Of a DNA stretch of 64,000 nt, positions 8,099-16,514 are shown one piece after another. The position numbers and the translations under genes were made by a program. The stretch comes from Desulfosporosinus sp049943955 (GTDB lineage Bacteria; Bacillota; Desulfitobacteriia; Desulfitobacteriales; Desulfitobacteriaceae). The stretch spans positions 62,001 to 126,000 of the forward strand of contig NZ_JBNFTW010000010.1 of NCBI RefSeq assembly GCF_049943955.1, written 5' to 3'. The notes beneath the pieces are model-generated. The model made no database searches. It was not told the DNA's origin and saw nothing but the letters and a program-made list of their open reading frames with translations. Each line of letters begins with the position of its first letter. Within the stretch, counting starts at the first letter, position 1.

Positions 8099-9163
8099 GG
8101 TTATCCAGAGGATGGGAATCCAAACAAAAACGAAAGGGAAAATAAGATAACTTTCAACAAAAGAAAGTTTTGTACTTAAATAGAATCCCTTTTTAACTCC
8201 GAAAGCGATTCCAAGAAATGTAGCACCTAATAGGAGCCGCCATTTTATTCCTTTTAAATTTAGAACTGTTTCTAATCCCCAAGTGGTCATGTAAAAAAAA
8301 GCGCAACATTTTATCACTAAGGCACCGAGCCAAACTCCCATAAATAAGGATTCTACACCAGCCACGGTCCTGCTTATTTCTACCATTTTACCTAATTCAA
8401 GAATGCCAAAGGATAGACGAATTGTTTCTCTTGGTCCAAAGACAAGAATTTGACTTAAAACTACGATGGTATTTAAAATTCCTACAAGAAAAGCTGCTCG
8501 CCAAATCCCCGTCTTAAATTGGCTTATTTCTTGCTGATTGTTCTGGGGCAGAAATGTAATGATTCCTGCTAAGAACATGGAATAGACCATGGGAAAAGGT
8601 ATTACTTTAAGAGCGCCCCATAAAAGGGGTTTAACTCCGTTTTCAAAGAAAGGAAGAAGTTCATTTTGTTCAATGCGCGGAAATGTTAGGACAATGTTAA
8701 AAACTAAGGCCACAACGATGACGGGCAGGAGGACTTCAGAAAAGCGAGCAAAGACTTCAATTCCAGTAGATGCTAAATAGAATACTAGCAGCAGACCACC
8801 AAGGTAAAGGACCCAACGAGGCACTAAGGGCATTATGGATTGTTCGTAAATAATTCCGATAAAAGCTAAGAGTAACCCGCCATAGTAACCGGATATTACA
8901 ATATAGAGAGAACCTATAATTTTTTCAGTCCATTTCCCAAAGATAATTCCCGAAATATCCAACAAATTTTTTTCGGGGTATCGGGCTGATAATGAAAGTA
9001 TCATAATACCGTAAGGAATTGTTAATGCAAAGGCAGGCATAATAGACATCCAACCGTCCCGTCCGCCTGCTTCGGTAACAAAAGTGGCAATGAGAAGGAA
9101 CGTTCCGCCCATGAGTACAGATGCTCCTAAGGTCATGAATTGGTGTGCTGAAATTCTTTCCAT
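8054..9163 (-). CDS. Spore germination permease, GerAB family
   Basis: About 369 residues with ten hydrophobic helices, in the APC-type fold. The start MERISAHQFMTLGASVLMGG is typical of GerAB/YndE proteins of nutrient germinant receptors. It would sit in the spore inner membrane and bind germinants with GerA- and GerC-type partners. ATG 9163 is chosen over the longer frame from 9226 because GGGAAGGGA lies just before it and the family starts here. Neither a gerAA nor a gerAC gene is adjacent, so this is an orphan B subunit. Its last 15 codons overlap the end of the convergent HD-GYP gene. Confidence 0.88.
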   Translation of the reverse strand: MERISAHQFMTLGASVLMGGTFLLIATFVTEAGGRDGWMSIMPAFALTIPYGIMILSLSARYPEKNLLDISGIIFGKWTEKIIGSLYIVISGYYGGLLLAFIGIIYEQSIMPLVPRWVLYLGGLLLVFYLASTGIEVFARFSEVLLPVIVVALVFNIVLTFPRIEQNELLPFFENGVKPLLWGALKVIPFPMVYSMFLAGIITFLPQNNQQEISQFKTGIWRAAFLVGILNTIVVLSQILVFGPRETIRLSFGILELGKMVEISRTVAGVESLFMGVWLGALVIKCCAFFYMTTWGLETVLNLKGIKWRLLLGATFLGIAFGVKKGFYLSTKLSFVESYLIFPFVFVWIPILWITSHWKVKLNTPNKTS

Positions 9164-9305
9164 AGTCCCTTCCCGTTTGAACCTTCTCACGTTTGCTTTA
9201 CCAGTTGTGTCAAATTTTGAAAACAAACATGGTATCCAATAGTTTTACCCGTCAATCCTTCAATTATCCTTAATTTAAGAGGGCTTCGCCGGTACCCGTA
9301 ACGAT

Positions 9306-10124
9306 TCAGGTCTGCGATTTAAGCAATTTTGTTAAAGGGACGATTTTAATTCCCTGAGCTTTAATTTCCGGAAGCATCTCCTTAATCGCCCGTGCCGTAT
9401 TAGGCCCTTGAGGGCCGACATGACCGATACCTATTGCTTTACCGGAAATCTTTGCTTTGGAAATGAGAAGTTTAATTTGTTTTTTAATTGAATTCAGATC
9501 CGCAGAATTATCCAAGAAAATATCCCGAGTACCTGCTGCTAAACCGGCATTTTTTGCTTCTCGAGCTAAAATGGTCGACTCAGTTGTCTTGCTGTCCAAG
9601 ACTACTAATCTATGTTCTTTTGCCATCGCTACTATTGCCGATACAACTTGAAGGTTTTCTGTGCCCTTTGATCCCATATGATTACTTATCCCAACTGCAT
9701 AGGAAATTTGCTTATAACTCTCTTCAAGGCGTGTTCGAAGTTCTTGCGGTGACAAATTTGTTGTTAGAGCCCCAGGTCCAAGCCATTCCCGACGCCCGTT
9801 CTTTGCTTCAATGGGCATGTGAATAATAATTTCGTAACCAAGATCATGGATTAATTCTGTTTCCTTTTTACTATAGAGCAGATTAGGCATAATTGCAGCA
9901 GTAATTGGAATGTTTAATTCTAACATCTGTTTTGTGCCAGGATTATCAATGCCGAAGTCATCGATGACAATAGCTATTTCACCGCTGACAGGCTCTACTG
10001 ATATGGGACGATTTGAAGAAGCCGCATGTCGTATAAATCCTATAATTGTCATGATTGTAATAATTAAGATTGAAAGTGATACGATAGGACGTCGAGGGAT
10101 TAAGATTATGTTACGGTGATTCAT
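9306..10124 (-). CDS. Divergent polysaccharide deacetylase, YibQ family
   Basis: A 272-residue protein with one N-terminal membrane segment (residues 13-30) and an extracytoplasmic NodB-like barrel. IAIVIDDFGIDN (from about residue 50) holds the metal/catalytic Asp pair. HMPIEA, SNHMGSKGT, LDSKTT and IGHVGPQGPN follow in the order known for the divergent polysaccharide deacetylase (DUF610/YibQ) family. The family is widespread in endospore formers and proteobacteria; its substrate is unknown. GAGGTG precedes the ATG. It is transcribed away from the response-regulator gene. Confidence 0.88.
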   Translation of the reverse strand: MNHRNIILIPRRPIVSLSILIITIMTIIGFIRHAASSNRPISVEPVSGEIAIVIDDFGIDNPGTKQMLELNIPITAAIMPNLLYSKKETELIHDLGYEIIIHMPIEAKNGRREWLGPGALTTNLSPQELRTRLEESYKQISYAVGISNHMGSKGTENLQVVSAIVAMAKEHRLVVLDSKTTESTILAREAKNAGLAAGTRDIFLDNSADLNSIKKQIKLLISKAKISGKAIGIGHVGPQGPNTARAIKEMLPEIKAQGIKIVPLTKLLKSQT

Positions 10125-10267
10125 AGCCTTACACCTCTGTTTCGCTTCTTATTTGAATATATTGATTAATACCCGGAGTAAGACATAAACTTTGAAAAAA
10201 GAGTGAATTCTTCAGATGGCTCTTGTTTTATTCATAGGTAAGAAAATCCGAAAGGTATTCCAACAGA

Positions 10268-10323
10268 AAAACTAAGCAGCCTCGTTTCGGGATTGAACGG
10301 AACAGGGCTGCTTAGTTTTTTTG
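10268..10323. terminator. Bidirectional terminator between divergent genes
   Basis: Stem AAACTAAGCAGCC (10268) with GGCTGCTTAGTTT (10306-10318), T7 on the plus strand and T5 on the minus strand. It lies between two divergent start codons, where no upstream gene needs terminating, so it may end a short RNA or act as a leader attenuator. Confidence 0.8.
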
Positions 10324-10342
10324 AATTATTTGCTATTCAATT

Positions 10343-10386
10343 TTCATTGAACTTTCAGCTTACATTCATTATAGATTCAGCTTAAC
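10343..10386 (+). promoter_or_regulatory. Four-unit 11-bp direct-repeat operator upstream of the receiver gene
   Basis: TTCAT at 10343, TTCAG at 10354, TTCAT at 10365 and TTCAG at 10376 are spaced exactly 11 bp apart. Units 2 and 4 extend to TTCAGCTTA. A TAATAA -10-like box starts at 10390, so the last unit overlaps the -35 position. This is the layout of OmpR/PhoP-type activator sites. Confidence 0.7.
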
Positions 10387-10434
10387 GCTTAATAATTGAA
10401 GAAAGTTCTCTAAACTTCAAGGAGGTTGACAAAA

Positions 10435-10842
10435 ATGCACAGAGCCGAAGATATTAAAATTTTATTAGTTGCGGACGAGCCAAATATTCTGGAGTTTTTA
10501 GAGATGGGTTTTAAATATGAAGGATTTACTGTTCGTATTGCTCAGAATGAGAAGAAAGCTTTGAAAATTGCCAAGTCTTTTCAGCCCCATGTTGCCCTTA
10601 TAGACCTCGTAGGATTAAAAGTTGGTGATTCAAACCTAAGTTCATCCCTAAAAAGAATAGGTGAAACAGCTATTATTTTCTTGACAGAGAAGAATGAGGA
10701 TTCGGTAAATAGTTTGCTGGAGGCTGATGATTATCTGGGAAAACCATTTAGTTTTGAAGACTTATTGGCAAGAATCAATTGCAGAATTAATGAACAATTT
10801 CCTCATTTATTGGATGGGAGTGATACTCAAGAGATTGTTTAA
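10435..10842 (+). CDS. Receiver-only response regulator
   Basis: 135 residues covering one CheY-like receiver domain and no output domain. The acidic pocket is VADEPNI (the first of the usual two acidic residues is Ala), the phospho-acceptor Asp is in ALIDLVGL, the Thr is in IIFLTEK and the Lys in LGKPF. The sequence resembles the receiver half of OmpR-family regulators, cut just after FEDLLARINCRI, where a winged-helix domain would normally follow. ATG 10435 is chosen because GGAGG at 10421 is 9 bases away; TTG 10426 touches the ribosome site. No histidine kinase is adjacent. It sits between two matching 11-bp repeat operators. Confidence 0.82.
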   Translation: MHRAEDIKILLVADEPNILEFLEMGFKYEGFTVRIAQNEKKALKIAKSFQPHVALIDLVGLKVGDSNLSSSLKRIGETAIIFLTEKNEDSVNSLLEADDYLGKPFSFEDLLARINCRINEQFPHLLDGSDTQEIV

Positions 10843-10853
10843 ATAGACCAAAT

Positions 10854-10897
10854 TTCAGTAAACTTTCAGCCTGCATTTAGAGGCAATTCAGAAACAC
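10854..10897 (+). promoter_or_regulatory. Four-unit 11-bp direct-repeat operator upstream of the glycosylation operon
   Basis: TTCAG at 10854, TTCAG at 10865, TTTAG at 10876 and TTCAG at 10887, each 11 bp apart. A TATAGT -10-like box at 10902 puts the last unit over the -35 region, matching the geometry of the array at 10343. Confidence 0.7.
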
Positions 10898-10957
10898 AGG
10901 TTATAGTAGGTACAGTAAACGTAAACAGCATCAGAAATTTATAAAGGAGTAAGAATC

Positions 10958-13048
10958 ATGAAATTAAAGGGAAAACGAATCGATACGATTCTTATCGGGA
11001 CCGCCTTGCTTGCGGCGTTTCTCAATATATACGGCATTTGGAAAGACCAATACGCCAATGCTTACTATACGGCTGCAGTAACAAGTATGCTCCAAAGCTT
11101 TCATAATTTCTTCTTTGCATCCTTCGATCCAGGTGGATTTGTTACAGTGGATAAGCCGCCAGTAGCTTTTTGGATCCAGACCCTTTTTGCTTCCCTCCTC
11201 GGAGTTCATGGTTGGAGCGTAGTTTTGCCTCAGGCTTTGGCAGGGGTCGGTTCGGTATTACTACTATATTTCTTGATTAAACCAAGTTTCGGACGGGCTG
11301 CAGCAAGAATTTCAGCTTTAGTGATGGCCTGTACGCCGATTGCTGCAGCGGTTAGCCGTTCAAATAATGTCGATAGTATGCTGGTCTTTACCCTCTTGTT
11401 GGCAACGGCGTTGTTATTTAAAGCCGTTCGCAAGAGCAAAACCATACTTTTCCTGGGAGCTTTTGCTCTTATTGGTGTCGCTTTTAATATTAAAATGCTT
11501 CAAGCTTATATGGTTCTTCCTGCATTTTATCTCCTCTCTTGGCTGGCCTTTAAGGTGAATTGGAAGAAGAAACTAAAAGTTTTAGCCGCTTCTACTGCAG
11601 TTATGCTCGCCTTATCCTTCTCTTGGGCCCTGATTGTCGACAGTATTCCTCAGGCAGATCGTCCCTATATCGGCAGCAGTCAGACGAACTCTGTTCTAGA
11701 ACTGGCGTTTGGGTATAACGGTGTTTCCCGGCTGACCGGTCAAGGCGGTCCTGGCGGAGGGAACCAAAGAAGCTTTGCTGATAGCCAAACACACGGCCAA
11801 TGGACGCAAAACTTGAAGCAAGGTGATCGTTCAGCACAAGATGGTCATGGAGGAATTCCGGATGGCATCAATCCGCCAGGTGGTCTGGCAAATGGAGGGC
11901 CTGGAGGTAATCGGGGCGGGGGAGGCATGTTTAATACTGGTACGGCAGGCCCACTCCGTTTGTTTCAATCAGAATTATCAGGACAAATCAGCTGGATGCT
12001 CCCGTTTGCCCTCTTATCGGCACTTGGTTTGTTCATTGGAATACGCAGGAAACAGCCATTGACGGTTAAGCAAAAGGAAAGTCTTTTTTGGCTGGCTTGG
12101 TTAATACCGATGATGGGATTTTTCAGTGTCGCAGGCTTTTTTCACCAATATTATTTAGTCATGTTGGCACCGGCTATTGCTGCTTTAACAGGCACAGGAT
12201 GGGTTGAGTTATTAGGTTTGAATCGCAGCCGAGAGGGGTGGAAACAATGGCTGCTGCCCATAGGAATACTGGGGACAACAGTCTTTCAACTCTATATCCT
12301 CTTGCCTTATAAAGAGACAATCGGATGGAGTTTGCCGATCTCCCTCGGAATCCTGGGCAGCATCATAACTATCTACTTCCTTCTGCCTTTGTCCAGAGGA
12401 AAAGGCGCAGAGGCAAATCAGTCAGCAAGCAGGGCACGTGTGCTCTACACTAAGGCGGCCGCGATTGGCGGGATCTTCGTTTTGTTGGCGGCTCCTCTCT
12501 ATTGGGCGGCAACACCGCTCATCTATGGGGATAATGCCATGATGCCGGCTGCCGGACCGCAGCAAACCTTTACTTTTGGACAATGGCAAAATAGAAATCA
12601 AGCACAGTCCCCAATTCAGAGCCAATCTTCTGCCACTAACAGAAGCCAAGGCCCTGGACAGAGACAGGATACCATTAATACTCAGCTGTTAGCTTATTTA
12701 AAAGCTCATAATACCGGGGAAAAATACCTTTTTGCAACGACCAATGCAGGTACTGCAGAAGCCTATATAATTCAAACCGGTCAAGCGGTGATGGCAATGG
12801 GAGGGTTTTCTGGTTCTGACCCAATTCTTACTGTCGACAAATTGAAACAAATGGTCGCTAATAAAGAAATAAAGTATTTTCTGCTCTCCGGAGTCGCCCT
12901 TGGTGGAGGCAGTTCAGATATTCAAACCTGGATTCAGCAGAATGGTACGGAAATACCCCAGTCTGAATGGCAAGCTAATTCGAGCAGTAATACCGGCGGA
13001 ATCATGGGTATGAACGGCGCCGGTACGTTATATGAAGTCAATCCTTAA
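10958..13048 (+). CDS. PMT/ArnT-like membrane glycosyltransferase
   Basis: A 696-residue multi-pass protein of the dolichyl/undecaprenyl-phosphate-sugar transferase superfamily (YkcB-like). The first extracytoplasmic loop has the acidic motif region SMLQSFHNFFFASFDPGGF followed by VTVDKPPVAFWIQ (near residue 63), the usual catalytic loop. About a dozen helices follow. Two hydrophilic insertions are unusual: a Gly/Asn-rich stretch at about 265-330 (GGPGGGNQRS to GGNRGGGGMFN) and a Gln/Ser-rich one at about 545-575. A C-terminal extracytoplasmic domain (about 575-696) ends ITLYEVNP-like. It would transfer a sugar from a lipid carrier to a surface acceptor. It leads an operon with GtrB, GtrA and GalU. 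Confidence 0.88.
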   Translation: MKLKGKRIDTILIGTALLAAFLNIYGIWKDQYANAYYTAAVTSMLQSFHNFFFASFDPGGFVTVDKPPVAFWIQTLFASLLGVHGWSVVLPQALAGVGSVLLLYFLIKPSFGRAAARISALVMACTPIAAAVSRSNNVDSMLVFTLLLATALLFKAVRKSKTILFLGAFALIGVAFNIKMLQAYMVLPAFYLLSWLAFKVNWKKKLKVLAASTAVMLALSFSWALIVDSIPQADRPYIGSSQTNSVLELAFGYNGVSRLTGQGGPGGGNQRSFADSQTHGQWTQNLKQGDRSAQDGHGGIPDGINPPGGLANGGPGGNRGGGGMFNTGTAGPLRLFQSELSGQISWMLPFALLSALGLFIGIRRKQPLTVKQKESLFWLAWLIPMMGFFSVAGFFHQYYLVMLAPAIAALTGTGWVELLGLNRSREGWKQWLLPIGILGTTVFQLYILLPYKETIGWSLPISLGILGSIITIYFLLPLSRGKGAEANQSASRARVLYTKAAAIGGIFVLLAAPLYWAATPLIYGDNAMMPAAGPQQTFTFGQWQNRNQAQSPIQSQSSATNRSQGPGQRQDTINTQLLAYLKAHNTGEKYLFATTNAGTAEAYIIQTGQAVMAMGGFSGSDPILTVDKLKQMVANKEIKYFLLSGVALGGGSSDIQTWIQQNGTEIPQSEWQANSSSNTGGIMGMNGAGTLYEVNP

Positions 13049-13062
13049 AAGGAGGCAAAGGT

Positions 13063-14037
13063 ATGACTATGAACAATAACATTCGCTATTCCGTGGTGAT
13101 TCCGGTTTACAATGAAGACGCAGTTCTCGAGCAGACATATCGGCGCTTAAAACAAGTGATGGCCTCGACAGGAGAAGCTTATGAATTAATTTTTGTCAAT
13201 GATGGAAGCTGTGACGACTCAGTTGATCTGATTAAAGGATTATGTGATCGTGATCCTTCCGTAAAACTTCTATCCTTCTCACGTAATTTTGGCCATCAAG
13301 TAGCAATTACTGCCGGAATGGATTATTCAAGAGGGGCGGCAGTTGTGGTTATTGATGCCGATCTTCAAGACCCTCCTGAGCTTATTTTAGAAATGATTGA
13401 CAAATGGAAGGCAGGCTATGAGGTTGTTTATGCTCAACGCAAACAGCGCAAGGGCGAAACATTTTTCAAGAAACAAACAGCTCATCTGTTCTATCGCTTT
13501 TTGAACGCCTCAACAGATATTGACATACCTGTTGATACCGGCGATTTTCGCCTTATAGACCGAAAGGTATGTGATATCTTGAAGCAATTACCGGAAAAAA
13601 ACCGCTATGTTCGGGGCTTAGTGAGTTGGGTGGGCTTTAAGCAAACGGCCGTTGAATATGACAGAGACCCTCGGTTAGCCGGTGAAAGCAAATATCCCCT
13701 TAAAAAGATGATTAAATTATGTCTTGATGGTTTGACCTCCTTTTCCTTTAAGCCGATCAAACTGGCCAGTTATTCAGGGGCAGGGCTTATAGCCCTGGGG
13801 TTTGTATATTTGGTTTTCTTGCTGTTGTTTAAAATCGTAGGTTCTTCAGCTATAGGTGGATGGAATCTAGTGTTGGTTGGTGAAATGGTTTTGACAGGTT
13901 TTCTGCTGTTAATGATGGGGATCATGGGGGAATATATCGGTCGTATTTATGATGAAACAAGAAACCGCCCTCTTTATGTCGTCGGGGAATCTTACCATCA
14001 GGAAGAGAAAGAACGGAACGTGATGAAGATTGGCTAG
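13063..14037 (+). CDS. Family 2 glycosyltransferase, GtrB/DPM1 type
   Basis: A 324-residue polyprenyl-phosphate sugar transferase: GT-A domain (residues 8-225) with SVVIPVYNEDAVLEQTYRRL, FVNDGSCDDS (nucleotide contact) and VVIDADLQDPPELI (metal-binding DxD). Two C-terminal membrane helices lie at about 236-258 and 268-292. It would load a sugar from a nucleotide donor onto undecaprenyl phosphate on the inner face. AAAGGAGG lies before the start. It is 14 bases after the PMT-like gene and overlaps the GtrA gene, so it supplies the donor for that transferase in this model. Confidence 0.92.
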   Translation: MTMNNNIRYSVVIPVYNEDAVLEQTYRRLKQVMASTGEAYELIFVNDGSCDDSVDLIKGLCDRDPSVKLLSFSRNFGHQVAITAGMDYSRGAAVVVIDADLQDPPELILEMIDKWKAGYEVVYAQRKQRKGETFFKKQTAHLFYRFLNASTDIDIPVDTGDFRLIDRKVCDILKQLPEKNRYVRGLVSWVGFKQTAVEYDRDPRLAGESKYPLKKMIKLCLDGLTSFSFKPIKLASYSGAGLIALGFVYLVFLLLFKIVGSSAIGGWNLVLVGEMVLTGFLLLMMGIMGEYIGRIYDETRNRPLYVVGESYHQEEKERNVMKIG

Positions 14038-14473
14038 GATAACAAAACGTCAGCTTGAATTTCTGAGATTTTGTGCCGTGGGAGGAATAAATACCGGGAT
14101 TGATTTTGGGGTTTTTGCCGTATTGTTTGCCTGGGGAGTTCCTTTACTCCCCGCCCACACTTTTTCTTACAGCTGCGGGATATTAAACAGTTTTTGGCTG
14201 AATCGGAAATGGACCTTTAAAGCCAAAGACGGTGGAGCGAGTCAGGACGAATTAACCTCTGGCCGCTCAATGAGACAAATGATCCAGTTCATATCTTTAA
14301 ATATCGTTACTCTGGCCTTGACCTATGGCCTTTTAGTATGGGTTCATGACAACTGGGGATGGCCGATGTTGGCGAGCAGATTGATTGCTGTAGGTGCAAG
14401 TTTAGCCATCAATTTTATGGGCAGCCGTTTATGGGTATTTCGGCAGCCTAGATTAAGGAGTGAAATGGTATGA
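14030..14473 (+). CDS. GtrA-like membrane flippase candidate
   Basis: 147 residues with four predicted helices, beginning RQLEFLRFCAVGGINTGIDF, the typical GtrA start. LNRKWTFK after helix 2 and INFMGSRLWVFR at the end are family landmarks. GtrA proteins are thought to flip lipid-linked sugars made by GtrB. TTG 14030 overlaps the end of gtrB by 8 bases and has only a weak ribosome site, which suggests translational coupling. The gene ends in the ATGA overlap with the next start. Confidence 0.9.
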   Translation: MARITKRQLEFLRFCAVGGINTGIDFGVFAVLFAWGVPLLPAHTFSYSCGILNSFWLNRKWTFKAKDGGASQDELTSGRSMRQMIQFISLNIVTLALTYGLLVWVHDNWGWPMLASRLIAVGASLAINFMGSRLWVFRQPRLRSEMV

Positions 14474-15387
14474 AGATTAAGAAAGCCGTGATTCCGGCAG
14501 CCGGTTTAGGCACAAGATTCTTGCCGGCAACCAAGGCACAACCTAAAGAAATGCTGCCGATTGTTGATAAACCGGCAATTCAATATATTGTTGAAGAAGC
14601 CGTACAGTCCGGTATTGAAAGTATTCTTATTGTTACCGGACGCAATAAGAAATCCATCGAAGATCATTTTGACAAGTCCGTCGAACTGGAACAGACTTTA
14701 AAAGATAAAGGGAAAACAGATGTGCTAAATGAACTGCAGCGTATTAATGAATTGGCTAATATTCATTACATTCGCCAGAAAGAACCGTTGGGATTAGGTC
14801 ATGCCGTCCTTTGTGCCGAGCAATTCATCGGGAATGAACCCTTTGCAGTCTTGTTAGGGGATGACATCATGGTTTCGGACAAGCCCGGACTGCAGCAGCT
14901 AATGGAGGTTTATGAAAGGTATGATGCCACCGTAGTTGGTGTACAGCCGGTCCCTAATGATGATGTTCGAAAATATGGAATTATTGCTCCTCAAGATACT
15001 AAAGGTCAAACTTATCAGGTTAAGGATTTAATTGAAAAACCTACGCCGTTTCAAGCGCCTTCAAATTTGGCTATCATGGGAAGGTATATTCTTAAACCTT
15101 CAATTTTCTCAATTCTTCATACCTTGGAACGGGGAGCGGGCAATGAATATCAGTTGACGGATGCTTTAAGGCAGGTTTGCTTCCACGAAGGATTGTTAGC
15201 CTGGAGATTAGAGGGAGAACGCTACGACATCGGTGATAAGTTTGGCTATTTACAGGCCATTGTGGAAATGGGGCTGCAGAGGGAAGAATTAGAGCCTCTG
15301 CTTATGGATTACTTGCAGCAGGTTATTGGCAGAAAACTGAGGGAAAGAGAGAGGTCAGAGAGAAAACCTATGTGCTCCAGCTTCTAG
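14470..15387 (+). CDS. galU: UTP-glucose-1-phosphate uridylyltransferase
   Basis: 305 residues, the family length. VIPAAGLGTRFLPATKAQPK is the nucleotide-binding signature, EMLPIVDKPAIQYIVEEA follows, and LLGDDIMV holds the metal-binding Asp. IEKPTPFQAPSNLAIMGRYI and EYQLTDALRQ are also conserved. It makes UDP-glucose from UTP and glucose-1-phosphate, the likely donor for the GtrB enzyme in the same operon. Start ATG 14470 overlaps the gtrA stop. AAGGAG lies 9 bases before it. Confidence 0.95.
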   Translation: MKIKKAVIPAAGLGTRFLPATKAQPKEMLPIVDKPAIQYIVEEAVQSGIESILIVTGRNKKSIEDHFDKSVELEQTLKDKGKTDVLNELQRINELANIHYIRQKEPLGLGHAVLCAEQFIGNEPFAVLLGDDIMVSDKPGLQQLMEVYERYDATVVGVQPVPNDDVRKYGIIAPQDTKGQTYQVKDLIEKPTPFQAPSNLAIMGRYILKPSIFSILHTLERGAGNEYQLTDALRQVCFHEGLLAWRLEGERYDIGDKFGYLQAIVEMGLQREELEPLLMDYLQQVIGRKLRERERSERKPMCSSF

Positions 15388-15390
15388 AAA

Positions 15391-15427
15391 AAAGCCCACG
15401 ATCCTCTTTGATAGAGTATCGTGGGCC
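15391..15427 (-). terminator. Terminator of the Bax-inhibitor-1 gene
   Basis: Stem GCCCACGAT / ATCGTGGGC (15394-15402 with 15418-15426). The T run (complement of AAAAAA) is on the minus strand, so it serves the minus-strand gene, possibly also weakly galU. Confidence 0.8.
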
Positions 15428-15475
15428 TCGTCGTTCTGTGATTCACTTATTATGGATAACGTTTGCTTATCCCTA

Positions 15476-16192
15476 TTAACGTTTGCGAATTCCGCCGCCG
15501 CCAAAGATCAGAAAAATATCTAAAATAAATGTAAACAAATTGATGAAATCTAAAAAGATGCTTAGGGTGACTAAAACAGCATTGTCAGCAAGGCTATATT
15601 TTGCTCGTTGAAAATCTAAGGCCGTCATCAGGGAAAAAAGAATAGCGCCTCCTAAACCGATCAGCAAGCCGAAAGGACTGAAAAAGCTACTGAAAATCGT
15701 TGAAAGAATTGTAACTCCCAGCAGGACTAACAAGCCAATAAAGAGCGCTTTTGCCATACTGCTTAAATTACGCTTTGTCATGAGCCCATAGGCACCAAAA
15801 GCGGCAAAGACAATAAAGGTTACTAAAGCCGCTTGCCCAAGTACTAAAAGTCCTTCAGTCGTTGCGGTTAAAGCTTGGACGATTGGGCCAAGAACAGCTC
15901 CCGCGCATGCTGCAAAGAGCAGAGCCAGTCCTGCAGTTAAACCGGCGGCAGGATCATCTCCTCGTACGACAGCTCGTCGGCTAACGATCGGAATAATAAA
16001 GAGCAACAAAAATTCCAAAATAGCAGCAGGCATAAAATATTGCGGGGGAACTAGTAAAGCTCCGGCAGCCATTGCTAAGAACATAAAGGATAAAAGGCCC
16101 ATGACCTGGGATAATGAAACAGTCTTGACCTTTTTAATGTCAATAACATAGGGATTTTGATAATAATGGGATGAATTTTCAAATGGTGACAT
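15476..16192 (-). CDS. Bax inhibitor-1 / YccA family membrane protein
   Basis: 238 residues with about seven hydrophobic helices after a soluble 25-residue head. VMGLLSFMFLAMAAGALL is helix 1, and TVLSIFLDFINLFTFILDIF near the C-terminus is the highly conserved BI-1 (UPF0005) segment containing acidic pore residues. Bacterial members form pH-sensitive calcium-leak channels in at least one studied case; the role here is not known. It is a single gene with its own terminator. Confidence 0.9.
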   Translation of the reverse strand: MSPFENSSHYYQNPYVIDIKKVKTVSLSQVMGLLSFMFLAMAAGALLVPPQYFMPAAILEFLLLFIIPIVSRRAVVRGDDPAAGLTAGLALLFAACAGAVLGPIVQALTATTEGLLVLGQAALVTFIVFAAFGAYGLMTKRNLSSMAKALFIGLLVLLGVTILSTIFSSFFSPFGLLIGLGGAILFSLMTALDFQRAKYSLADNAVLVTLSIFLDFINLFTFILDIFLIFGGGGIRKR

Positions 16193-16514
16193 CAGCGTTA
16201 CACCTCTTTCGTTAGTTCTTTTAGAATAGTAGCTTTAGCCTTATAGTATCACGACATTCTTTACTTTACTAACAAATCTCTAAAATTTCACAAAACCTTA
16301 AAAAGTTCTTTACCAAATTCCTGATAAATTCGCCTATAATACAAACTACCTGAACTATGTTTTTAGCCCTAAGGAGTTGATGTATACATATACGAAATTT
16401 AATTTCTAAGGCTTCAGTAATTAACTAAGTGTCTCGACTCTGGTTTTTTTGAGTTGTAACTTAAAAAAGGCCGGACTATGAATTTATGAAACCTGAAAGT
16501 AGGGAAATGATTCT

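Noticed and set aside
8589..8780. Plus-strand frame inside the GerAB gene
   Set aside because: No ribosome site, composition of an antisense shadow, and fully covered by a well-supported gene.
16371..16409. Nine-codon leader peptide (ATG 16380) before the CWB2 gene
   Set aside because: The AAGGAG site is only 3 bases from the ATG and no attenuator structure follows.
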